Assembly: GCF_028583425.1 (NCBI RefSeq)
Contig: NC_072790.1
Span: 213,072,897 to 213,136,896, forward strand
Direction: 5' to 3'
Source: Eublepharis macularius
Lineage: Eukaryota; Chordata; Lepidosauria; Squamata; Eublepharidae
DNA length: 64,000 nucleotides
Shown here: positions 22,403 to 32,248 of the stretch, piece after piece
Numbering within the stretch: the first letter of the stretch is position 1
Layout of the letters: every line of letters begins with the position of its first letter
Position numbers and translations under genes: made by a program
Notes under the pieces: generated by a model
Database searches by the model: none
What the model was told of the DNA's origin: nothing
Seen by the model: the letters and a program-made list of their open reading frames with translations, nothing else

Positions 22403-24832
22403 ATGACCTTGGAAAGCACCGCATTCAGCCGAATGGAGAGGAAATCCATCAACCTCATGAAGAAACTGGCACAGATACAAACAGACATCATCTTTCTTTC
22501 TAAATGCAAAAGACTGGACATTCTACCCAAGGGACTTCGTGTGAGGAATCCATTGAAATCCACTTACCACACAGACTACAGTGAGAAACTATGCAACACC
22601 TTATCCAGGAAACTCTTAATTCACCTCATTGGACTGATGTACAGCAAGCAACAATGGATCAAGCAAGAGGTCTCTGAACTAGACTCTTCCATGAAGTGCA
22701 CCCCCTCTGCACAGACCGGTAACTGGGAGATGTTTGCCACAACCAGAGAAACTATTTATTGTAATCTATTCACTGAATTACAGAACAAGAAGGAGAAGAA
22801 ATTCTCAAAACTCCTGCCTGCAACAGAGAGCAAAAACACTTGGGATCCAAGCAACATCATCAATCTTTCCAGTTACAAGCTGAGCCCAGCAGAGGAATCA
22901 GTCCTCTCACGTGGACTATCCTTTTGCCCAGCCAGACCCACACAAACCATACAACTTTGTGGAGACCTGGAGGCCTATTTTAGACGCCTAAGACTGAAAG
23001 AATTCTTCAACTACTCTGCTGGACAAAATGACGAACAAAGCACTGAACAGACACCATCACAGCAGCCTCAGCAGCCCCCACCCCCCCAACCCAGCAATAC
23101 ACAACCATCGTTACAAAACTCCAGGAAAAAGAATTCCACATGGACACCACCTGAGGGCCGTAACTCCTCATTGGACTTTTACATTGAATGCTTCCGTAGA
23201 CGGGCTCAGGCTGAGATAATTGACAAACAACAACACCTAAAGCAGAACCTCAGCCGTGGAGAAAGAGAGGCCATAAACAGCCTCCAAAATAATTCTGGCA
23301 TCGTAATCAAGGAAGCTGACAAAGGCGGAGCAGTTGTCATCATGGATAAACAAAATTATATACAAGAAGCAGAAAGACAACTCTCCAACACAACATTCTA
23401 TAAAATACTACCTTCTGACCCCACTGAACAATACAAAAGGGAACTCAATAAAATATTAAAAACACTCCCCATGGACATACAAGAATGCATCCATACAGAC
23501 ACACCCCAGGAACCACGACCAGGAAGATTCTACCTACTACCCAAAATCCACAAAGCGGGTAACCCAGGACGCCCAATTGTTGCAGGAAAATGCACCATCA
23601 CAGTAGGAGTCTCGGGATACATGGACTCTATCCTCAGGCCCTATGCCACCAGCACACCCAGCTATTTACGGGACACCACTGACTTCCTCAGGAAAATACA
23701 ATCCATTGACAACCTACCAGATGACACCATCCTAGCAACCATGGATGTGGAGGCCTTGTACACCAATATCCCACATGCAGATGGATTGCAAGCCATACGG
23801 AATATTATCCCGGACAAAACCACAGCAAACCTCGCCACTGAACTTTGTCACTTCGTGCTCACTCACAATTACTTCGAATTTGGTGACAACTTATATCTAC
23901 AGGTTAATGGCACAGCCATGGGCACACGCATGGCACCACAATATGCTAACATATTCATGGCGGACTTAGAGCAACGCTTCCTCAGCTCACATCCACTGGA
24001 ACCACTACTATACTTAAGATTCCTGGATGACATCTTCATCATTTGGACCCATGGGAAGGAAGCCCTTGAGAGATTTCATCAGGACTTCAATAACTTTCAC
24101 CCTACTATCAACTTAAGCCTGGACCACTCTACACAACAGGTACACTTCCTGGACACCACTGTACAACTACATAATGGACGAATAAATACCACCTTATACC
24201 GGAAACCAACAGACCGATACTCATATCTACATGCCTCCAGCTTCCACCCTAAACATACCACTCGGTCTATTGTCTACAGCCAAGCCTTACGTTACAACCG
24301 TATCTGCTCCAATGCTCTCGACCGAGACTCACACTTAAGAGATTTACAACAAGCATTTTTGGGACTACAGTACCCACCAAATGAAGTGAAGAAACAAATT
24401 AACAGGGCCAGACTAGTACCCAGGAACAGTCTGCTCCAGGACAAACCTAAAGGAACTAACAACAGAACACCACTGGTTGTCACCTATAGCTCCCAGCTCA
24501 AACCCATCCAACGTATCATCAGTGAGCTACAACCCATCCTGGAAAATGATACCTCTCTCTCAGAAGCCCTGGGTGGAAGACCTTTCCTTGCCTACAGACA
24601 GCCCCCCAATCTTAAACGACTTCTCACTTACAATCATGAATCGGCCAGCAGAGTCACCAGCACAGGTACCAAGCCCTGCAACAGACCCAGATGCCAGCTC
24701 TGCCCCTATATCTACCCAGGGAATACAATTACAGGACCCAATGGCATCAACTACACTGTCTCTGGCTCTTACAGCTGCTCATCCTCCAACCTGATATATG
24801 CCCTCATGTGCCAACAACGTGTAATCAGATAA
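22403..24832 (+). pseudogene. PLE ORF, copy P2 (lacks the endonuclease)
   Basis: The ATG at 22403 directly follows the PLE end sequence CTAACTCCTCTG, so it is the natural start of the element's ORF. The frame encodes the N-terminal domain (MTLESTAFSRMERKS…), the Gln/Pro linker, the complete RT (motif A Asp at 23744-23746, FLDD near 24020-24031) and the Cys-rich linker. It then stops being PLE at CQQ and reads four target-derived codons (RVIR) to a stop. The GIY-YIG active-site region is lost. By comparing copies, an intact source ORF would be roughly 900 codons. The frame is also open upstream to 22325, but only through a TTG. Confidence 0.92.
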
Positions 24833-25482
24833 TAACCATCTGACTTGAATCACATCCATTCTTTAATATAGTTAATATAACTAGACTAATCCAACTGCAG
24901 TCATTTTTGACATTCAATAGTACTCAGAAATGTTTGGATCTAATAGGCATTCTGACACTTTGTTCTCTGGTTTCAGAACCTGGTTCAGCAGCAGAGGCAG
25001 TGAGAGAGTAACTCAGCAGGTATGTGCCGGACATGGATGTCATCCAATCAATATGCCACGAAATGGGTCTTTACAACTGGCTTTTACACACACAGTATTT
25101 TTATTTTCTGCCAGTCACGGCAATGTCAATGGAAAGGCTTTCTGATCTTATGCAAGCATGCCTCCTGCTTACATAGAAACTATTTCACTGTTTAGGGATG
25201 CACCTGCTAGGCAAGCCAAAGCTTTGCTTGTATCTGCTGGTAGACAGAGCTGAGCAGAGTGGGGTGGGGGGGATATAGACAGCAAAGGCCCAACCTTTGC
25301 TTTCTTCATCCCCAGCAATAAACAATGCACCTTCCCTGCAGAGAACAAACCAAAGACTTTACTTGCACTAGCCAGCAGTGCAGCAAAAGCTAGGGATAGG
25401 TGTAGAATGGACCACCTCTTCCTCTGATAGGCAGCTTGCCTACATTACAGGTTGGGAGGGGAATAAAGACATAACTCAGACT
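24818..25482 (+). repeat. right copy of 665-bp flanking direct duplication
   Basis: Same sequence as 16984-17648. It starts immediately after the truncated P2 copy of the PLE, with one ambiguous base (A at 24817). After it the unique intron resumes with GTGAGTCACAG, which on the left side is replaced by the PLE end. Confidence 0.95.
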
Positions 25483-25745
25483 GTGAGTCACAGAAGCTAA
25501 GCCTCCTCCTCTCACCCAATAAACATACACATGTCAAACCAGATGAAATGTCAGAGATCAGAAATGAAGGCTTTCTGAGGATCTGAGCATTTAAAATGGC
25601 CATGGCTTGAGAAAGTGGTGTGTGTGCGCATGCACGTGCGGATGGGCCAATCCATTCATGTGTGGTGGGTAGGGGTGGATCTGTTTTAAACAACTAAAGT
25701 GCATGAAAGAGGAAAGCTATATCCTGCCCCTTCCTCTGTGCCTTA

Positions 25746-25980
25746 GGGCCAAGCTAAACATGACAGTGTTCCTAGGTCCAACCCATGGAAGTGGCCACCA
25801 TTTTAAAGCCTGATGAAGTGATTTTAAAAACTGCAGCTGGATAAGGCACTCTTGTGCCTCCCCCACGTCCCTTTTCAAGTGCCAAAATGACTGCCCTCCC
25901 CAGGTTTTTTCGCATTTGAAAACGCATGGGGTGGGGGATGGGATGACAAGAGTGCCTCATATAGTTGCACTGCAAGCTTG
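25746..25980. mobile_element. probable MITE remnant (GGGCCAAGC family)
   Basis: TTAGGGCCAAGCTAAACATG at the left resembles the end of the palindromic element at 11421. A matching right end was not found (the nearest is TTGCACTGCAAGCTTGATC). Confidence 0.35.
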
Positions 25981-26489
25981 ATCAGGATCCGGCCATTGTG
26001 GATTTTTAAAAATCACCTAATTGAGCTTTAAAATGGTATTGTTATCCATGGCTCAAACCCAGGTGTGCCATCACATCTAGTTTGGCTTGGTGCTTGAGGC
26101 ATTTTTCTTTGGGCCTAGTTTCAATACTAGAAATCAGTCAGGAGAAAAAAATGTTTTATGCATCAGTGAATAGAGAAGTAAAGCATGGGAAGAAGCAGGG
26201 TCTGGTTCCCCTTGCTTTTGTACTTTATTAAAGTTTAATACTTTATTAAAGTTTAAAATAAATATATCCTCCCCACCGCCGCTGCTTGAAGAAAGGAGAA
26301 AAAACTCCCACACAAATTCCTGCTATATAAACAAGGATTTTAATTGTCCCTAAAATATGAATGTTTTCTGTTATGTGCCTGAAATTGGGATCATCCCTTG
26401 AATGAGGGATATCATGAAAAAAATTTCAGAAATATGTTTTCCAATGAAACCAATCTAAATGACTAAAGAACAGGGGAAGGTCCAAAAAA

Positions 26490-26710
26490 TGTGTAATGGA
26501 TGGAGTGTGTGACTAGGCCCTTGGAGATGGAGGTACAAATTCCTACAATGCCATGGATGAGCCTGGGCCAGTCACCCACTCTCAGCCTAACTTACCTCAC
26601 ACAGTTCTTATGAGGATAAAATGGAAAAGAAGAGAATATTGTAAGCCACTTTGGTTCCCCATTGGTAAGAAAAGTGTGGTATAAATGAATTAGTAATAAA
26701 TAAATTTTAA
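26490..26710 (+). mobile_element. tRNA-related SINE with Bov-B-like tail
   Basis: GAGCCTGGGCCAGTCACCCA, CAGCCTAACTTACCTCACAC and TTGTAAGCCACTTTGGTTCC, ending AAGTGTGGTATAAATGAATT with a TAATAAATAAAT tail. Its body corresponds to the Sauria SINE at 35869. Confidence 0.7.
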
Positions 26711-27176
26711 AGAAAAATGATCTAAAAACAACACACTTAAAAATGTACAAATCTTTATCCTGAAAAGTAGGACTCAGAGAATGGCATATGATACAAATCT
26801 AGTGTTGAGGCTTAGTTGCTGTGGGCCTGTAAGCTGCCTAGACTAAAAACCACTTGGAAACCTAAAGTAAGAACTTGGGTGCCTCGCTATCTGCATCACT
26901 GGGGCAGACTGCCAGATGTGGGAACCAGTCTGATCTCCACTGTGCCACCATTGCTGATATCTAGAAGGTGGTATTGTCGTTGCCAGTTTAGCAGGAATCA
27001 GATGACACAAGGAGCCCCTAGAATTTTACCTAAACCCATGAAGCTGCTGACACTGGCCTAGCATTTCACTGTTAGCAACCTGTCATTCAGGAACAGCCTA
27101 CGTGACTGCCCCCTTGCCTCCAGAGGCCCAAGCCTGAACTGAAAAGTAACTGTAGGAGCACACTCAAAATACTCAC

Positions 27177-27372
27177 TCTCAGAAAGAAGTCTCCATTCTC
27201 ATTTCCAGACTTGATCCGGAATGTGTTAATAGTATTGGGGAAAATGGTGGTTGCCTGGATTTGGAAAATATCAGATGGCACAGATCTATCTGAGCGGATA
27301 CTCATATATTTGTGTACAATGGAATATGGCAGGTCTCGACAAAGGGGATTGGACACTGGACAGACACAGCGA
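27177..27372 (-). CDS. EFEMP1: EFEMP1 exon: end of last EGF module and start of fibulin C-terminal domain
   Basis: This 196-nt exon lies between a TTTTACAG acceptor and a GTGAGT donor. It completes the Asn codon, gives [20 protein letters not shown], then [20 protein letters not shown] and [20 protein letters not shown], and ends DFFLR at phase 0. The first part supplies the last cysteines of the final EGF module. The rest is the first half of the fibulin-type domain, which is almost unchanged from mammals. The intron on its 3' side is 10.8 kb and carries the composite Penelope-like insertion between this exon and the terminal one. Confidence 0.96.
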
Positions 27373-27485
27373 CTGTAAAAGAAACCACAATGACTGAAAA
27401 ACGAACTCCATCCATGTGCGAACTGTTCAGTTTTTAACTTTGAAATCAATGTTTGTTAAGGACTTATTAGACTAGTTTCCCTTAC

Positions 27486-27609
27486 TTTTCTGACGCCAGG
27501 ATGTAAGGCTCTTGACAAGGATTCCTGGGATAACAGCGATACCCACCATGGTAATTCCAACACATTTCATCCTCCCGGCATTCATTACCCACCTCACATT
27601 CATTTATAT
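27486..27609 (-). CDS. EFEMP1: EFEMP1 exon: fifth EGF module of the array (holds the residue equivalent to human Arg345)
   Basis: This 124-nt exon runs from an AATTTAG acceptor to a GTAAGG donor. It encodes [20 protein letters not shown], then [20 protein letters not shown] and EK. The length shifts the exit phase so that the next exon starts with the last base of an Asn codon. The arginine in NECRED aligns with human Arg345, the residue changed to Trp in Doyne honeycomb retinal dystrophy (established for human EFEMP1). The reptile allele has the normal Arg codon (CGG). A 113-nt intron separates it from the next exon, by far the shortest in the window. Confidence 0.96.
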
Positions 27610-28281
27610 CTAAATTAGGGGGGAAAGGAAACAAAGGTAAGTTTCCAAACACAGTAAGTGAAGATGAGATGATAAGATGTTTGATATAATAATTTAATGG
27701 TCCATTAAATGAACCATTAAAGTGCACACTAAGGACTACTTTGCATGTGCATATTCCCCTCTGAGGGACTGGTATGTTTGAATGGACCATCTCAACTCTA
27801 ACTCTGCAGACAGGTCCACATGTCACCTGTAATCACAGTAATATTCAATGTAGTCAGTTTACATATTCAGGGAAGAACAAGACTTCCTCACCCTGGTTTG
27901 CCCAATAACCCTAACAGAGGGGTTGGATACTTGCAGAAACAATTGGCAGGCAGGAATAGAGTGCTTAATCCTTTCCCCAGCTGCTAATTATCACTTGCAA
28001 CCTTTATCCAGCCTTTTCAGTCCAGCTGTCTCTGAGACTGGTAATAAGTCAAGCTAGCTGGGGTTGGAGAGCTGGTGAGCAGGAGAAAGGTTAAATCAGC
28101 CCCTTCCCACCTGCCAATTCTCCCCGAATTAAACCCACTGAATTCTTTTTACATCAATAAGATTTGAACCATATGGAGATGCCCTTGTGACAATTAAGCA
28201 CTTTCATTATTTATGTTTTTAGTGGTTTAAATATTGCTGTTAATCCAGCAGGCATAAAAACCTTAAGACAAGTATGCCCAC
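27610..28281 (-). other. EFEMP1 intron between EGF modules 4 and 5
   Basis: 672 bp, GT-AG, with no recognised repeat. Confidence 0.9.
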
Positions 28282-28401
28282 CTTGACAATTTATCCCTCT
28301 GACCAACTGATATCCATCTGGACACACACAGGAGAACCTCCCCGGCTCATTGATGCACTGATATTGACACCTGAAGCTGGAAGTTCTGCATTCATCAACA
28401 T
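28282..28401 (-). CDS. EFEMP1: EFEMP1 exon: calcium-binding EGF module 4
   Basis: This 120-nt exon has a TTTTGCAG acceptor and a GTGGGC donor, a weaker but standard GT donor. It translates as [20 protein letters not shown] followed by [20 protein letters not shown]. All six cysteines of the EGF fold are present, with the D-x-D-E-C calcium signature. The first position pair is D-V instead of D-I, a conservative change that is common among cbEGF modules. It is followed after 672 nt by the fifth EGF module of the array. Confidence 0.94.
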
Positions 28402-29321
28402 CTGCAAAAGAGTTACAGTTTGAACCAATGGCAAAACCAAAACAAAACAGCAGTTCAAAGCTATAACAAATTACATGCAGACTCAGGGCCTACAGCAAAT
28501 GTCTTTCCTAACCTTGACACTAGAACTTCTTTCAAGTGGAGGTACTGTGGATCGAAATATGTGTAAAACATACTCTGTTACTTTACTATGCATCCCATAG
28601 TGACCTCAATTAACTGCAAAGTGAAGGATTTTTAGATCCAATTGGTTTTAAATGGGAGTAATGTTAGTTATTTATCTATTCAAGCATTTTTACTCCGTAC
28701 TCTCAGCTAAAAACTAATGGGGCAGCTTAGAAAAATTAAAATGATAGTATAAAACAGCCCTAAAATAGGAAAAACAAACAAACAAAAAACTCACAAAAGC
28801 ACCATAAATCAGGAAATAAAAAGCAACATAAAACTGGTAATAGAAGCCAAGAATAAACTCACAGCATGTAGCAAACAATACAGAAACCAACATCATATCA
28901 CCACTATAAAAACAAATATAAGTCAACATCAGAGTGGCAACACAAATAATAAAACCCAGCCAATTATAACCACCACACTGCTATCAACTCTTTTCAAATC
29001 AGTCTGAATAACTGTGAGAGGTTGGTGCCAAACTGACAGCTGAGAAGAGGGGAGCATGTGCTTAATTCTTCCAATAAAATCAATAGGACTTCAAAGTGTT
29101 TCACTTTGGCTGGATCAGAAGGCAGTGAATATAGCTGCTAGGGAACTTGCTAATAAAGGCTCCTTTTAAAACCTTGGCTTTGGATGAAAGATCAAGGACA
29201 ACTTAGAATGTCTTTGGCCTCACATCACCAACACTGTGCAAGCTCAACCGAAAAGACTCCCTGCTCCCCTACCCAGCCCCATATCCTTTGAGAATTACCG
29301 ATTTAGAAAACAGAAGCTCAC
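28402..29321 (-). other. EFEMP1 intron between EGF modules 3 and 4, with LINE tail
   Basis: 920 bp, GT-AG. 28668-28960 resembles a minus-strand CR1/L2 LINE 3' tail (AAAACAGCCCTAAAATAGG, repeated AAACAAACAAAC). The rest is plain intron. Confidence 0.7.
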
Positions 29322-29441
29322 CATCACAGTTGATTCTGTCAGGGCTTAGCTCAAAGCCCTGATTGCACTGGCAAAGGAAGGAGCCGACAATATTGTAGCA
29401 CAGTTGTGCACATGGGTTGCTGGTGTCGCATTCATTTATGT
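29322..29441 (-). CDS. EFEMP1: EFEMP1 exon: calcium-binding EGF module 3
   Basis: This 120-nt exon is bounded by a TTTTTAG acceptor and a GTGAGC donor. It encodes [20 protein letters not shown] and [20 protein letters not shown]. It differs from the human module mainly by conservative changes. It holds six cysteines, the calcium-binding N-terminal DINEC and the SFLCQC core. The 9.6-kb intron on its 5' side (29442-39024) contains a degenerate PLE end, a GC-rich tandem array and LINE fragments. The 0.9-kb intron on its 3' side includes a LINE tail remnant. Confidence 0.95.
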
Positions 29442-31908
29442 CTAAAAAGGAAATGTAACAAAAATCTTTACACACAGCTGGATCTTCTCTTGTGTGGTAC
29501 TTAGGCTCATTCGCCAGATGGTTCTATACATTTGAAAAACTGCCTTATACTCCATCAGGGCAATTTCTGTAACTGAAGACTAGAATCCAGCCCTTGGTCG
29601 TTTCCCCAGCCCTGCTTCCATGGATCCTTAAAACTGAAAATTGTTTTTGATAGTATATGCATCTAAATTGTGAGCTTTATGAATGTATTTAAAACATTTA
29701 TATGTCACCTCTTCAGAGACTCACTTGAGGTGGCTCATAAAATAAAACAAGATAAAAAACATAAATATTAAAATTAACAACTATTAAAAGTCAGTCAATA
29801 AAACCACTTAAAAATCAAGAAGCATAAAACACATAAAATCCCAGAACATTTACAACTTTACAATTAGTAGAGATATGTGAGAAACTAACAGGAGTCTGAA
29901 TCCAGAAATGCAGAGGTGTATGTAGATTTTTAGCAGGATTTGCCCACCATGCCTGATTTTTCATGAAGCTGTGATTTTGGGGGAGGGGCAGATTTGGAGT
30001 GCTGAGCTCACTTAGGCTTTGTAAAGAGGCTGCTAGAGCCTGATTTATACCAGTGAAAATATCAGTGTCCACTAGGGCCTAAAGGCCTCTGTGAATACTG
30101 CAGCTGGGAGCAGACCTTCCCAGACAAGGGCAATACAATGGGCAAATCTGATCCCATGCAAGAAGATCACAGCTCATCCAGTAGCCCTCTCTACTTCTGA
30201 TTATACGAGGTGTGGTAACTACAATTCCCATGGTGCAGTGAGGATGCTGGTGCATAGTGTGGATGAACTGGCAGATATGCTCAGCAGGCCCTCCTTCAAG
30301 GGCCTGCTGATCCCTTGGCACAACTAATCACTGACAAAATTATATATTATGGAGTACACAAGAGTTCCTCCTCATGCTGCCAAGCCTGGCAACCAGCAGG
30401 AGGGTTGGGGAGGGGAAATATGGTGGGGGGGGGGGGGGGAGAGAAGCACTGGCTACGTCACAACGTCACCTCCAGGGAAAGCCCAAAAGGTAGCTCTAGG
30501 AATCACCTACCCTATGGCATTTCTCAGTTTCCCCCAGAAGTGATGTTGCAATGCAGCTGACGTTGTCATTAATTTTTTTCTCTCACTGCCACTTTGAGCA
30601 GCAGCAGGCAAATAAAGCTGCTGGCAGAAGTTTCCTACCATGGCTGCCATAGTGAGAGGCCCAGCAGCCCACCCTGTGTCTGTGTAACAATCACATATGA
30701 ATTGTACATTCCCCTCAGTTCTTGAGTGTAGTGTCCAATTTGGATTATAACAGCAGCAAACATGGAGAAGGGGCTTCACTCCCCCTCTATTTGGCCTGTT
30801 TGGGAACCTGTGAGTATATAAAGGGCAAACATGTAAGAAACTTGAGGCAGCCTAGGAATGGTCTTGTCAGGGGGTGGTTGTTTTGTACCTTGGAAGGTTA
30901 AGCAAGCCTACTGTATACAGCTGTTAAGCAGGGCTCTCTTTTGTTACGCTCAGCCTCCTATGGGAGAGGAGTATAACCATCAGGTGTTACTGATCCTTGG
31001 GCCTGGCAAATCATTAGGTCTGGTAAACTCAGCAGGCTAAGTCAGTATAAAAGGTGGGTGGTAGAAAGCTTAAGAGCTTCATAGAAGATCAGGATAGAGA
31101 TTTGTTCTGGAACAAGGTCATGGGCTGTGTGGGTTGCTGTGTAAGGAGCTTCCAGTAACAGAAAGTCCAGTCTGTGTAATTGTATTATCTTTGGTTGCTT
31201 TTATTATATTTGACAGCTCTTATAGTTGACAATATCTTCCCTTCCAAGTGCCTAAAACAACCCCCTACCTCTTGCAGAAAGTGTGTATTTGTTGAATGTC
31301 TTTGATGTCCTTAATTTAGACTGAAATGTACCAGACAATTATATACAACATGGATTACATTAAGAACTATTCAAGTATATATATGGAAAAAACTAGATAT
31401 TTTATGTATATGCACTGCATATCTGCATTGTCTGTTCTGCATAGCCTGCACTGAATCTTGAGGAGAAAGGCAGGCTATAAATGAGGTAAACAAATTCTTG
31501 CAAATATCAGTGTAGTAGGTATAGAAGAGGCATTTGTGAAGACCAGAAGGGGGCATGTTATCAAACAAGGTACTCAAGATGGTTTCTTGAACACTACACT
31601 GTTTGCAGATCCTACATTTCTTGAATATGCCTCTGCAATCGTGTTAGCAACTTGCTTTTTAAATAATTGGAATCCACAATGTTCTGCACCTATCCTTTCT
31701 AACATACATGAAGTCCAAGTCCAAACCTGAAGATTTAGAAGCTATACAAAGCATTTTACTTAGTTTTTCAGTGATCTTTTATAAGAAACAGAGGTAAATT
31801 ATGTTGCTCAGTCAATTTTTGTTCAAAATATTATTTTTTAATTTTTGTATATTATAATACTGATGACCAATTTGTAGAAACTGTTGGTTTACATGTGATG
31901 GTTTTAGG
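29442..31908 (-). other. EFEMP1 intron, left part
   Basis: 29685-29870 resembles a minus-strand LINE 3' tail. 30432-30439 lies in a poly-G run. 30680-31240 has TATA-like sites (30815, 31044) and an LTR-like look, but no matching ends were found. No exon. Confidence 0.5.
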
Positions 31909-32049
31909 TTTATAGCAGTAGAAAACAGTAAGAGTCCAGTAGCATCTTTAAGACTAACAAAATTTGTGATAGAGTATGAGATTTGTGAGTCACAGCTCAC
32001 TTCTTCAGATACAGAGAGGCTAACATGGCTACCCATCTTAGTTTTATAG
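31909..32049 (-). mobile_element. old PLE terminal fragment
   Basis: Contains AGAGTCCAGTAGCATC, TTTAAGACTAAC and GGCTAACATGGCTACCC, the same end motifs as the young PLE but diverged. Possible 7-bp target duplication TTTATAG at 31909-31915 and 32043-32049. Lies in the EFEMP1 intron between EGF modules 2 and 3, in the sense direction of the gene. Confidence 0.75.
31974..32012 (-). ncRNA. decayed hammerhead-like motif in an old PLE end
   Basis: On the minus strand: GTAT, CTGAAGAA, stem II GTGAG/CTCAC, a damaged GAAA box (AAATCTC) and ATAC. Compared with the young copies helix I changes from GCAT/ATGC to GTAT/ATAC and stem II from GAGAA/TTCTC to GTGAG/CTCAC, with pairing kept in both. The damaged box suggests it is no longer active. 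Confidence 0.45.
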
Positions 32050-32248
32050 TTACAAGCTGTGTTGCCTTCAACATTTTCTTAATTAACTCAGAAGAAATTT
32101 AATAAAAAATAAACACGTATTGGCAGATTGGTCTGACAAATTCTGTACGGTCATAAGCATGGCTAAACAAAGGGCCTCACACTAGAACAGGTATAATCCA
32201 ACCAGTGAGAAAGACTAATGGGACAATTTCCTTGGGCTATAAAATAAG

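Larger units (their letters stand above)
17649..24817. mobile_element. composite Penelope-like element insertion (inverted copy M plus tandem copies P1-P2)
   Basis: The insertion is 7,169 bp. M (minus, 17649-20404) covers the element from its 3' end back to near the 5' part of the ORF. P1 (plus, 20405-22397) starts inside the reverse-transcriptase region and runs to the 3' end. P2 (plus, about 22398-24817) follows head to tail and stops inside the ORF. The M/P1 junction has at most one base of overlap. In the regions compared the only coding difference noticed is one substitution in M (Leu instead of Phe after GGRP), so all copies are very young. RT motifs plus GIY-YIG identify the class. Neptune- or Poseidon-type vertebrate PLE is likely, but the subclade is not resolved here. 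Confidence 0.93.
16375..27176 (-). other. EFEMP1 last intron (10.8 kb)
   Basis: The donor GTGAGT lies at 27171-27176 and the acceptor ends at 16375. About three quarters is the PLE insertion with its two 665-bp flanking copies (16984-25482). It also holds the short inverted PLE pair (16618-16746), a MITE-like stretch starting GGGCCAAGC near 25746, and a SINE (26490-26710). The stretch 26720-27170 shows nothing recognisable. Confidence 0.9.

Noticed and set aside
17649..24817. LTR retrotransposon or retrovirus as source of the 7-kb insertion
   Set aside because: No gag, protease, RNase H or integrase; the RT motifs (LPKIHK, FLDD) with a GIY-YIG nuclease are specific to PLEs, and the repeats are partial copies rather than LTRs.
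30680..31240. LTR-like stretch with TATATAAA at 30815 and GTATAAAAGG at 31044
   Set aside because: No TG…CA ends with a matching short duplication could be found.
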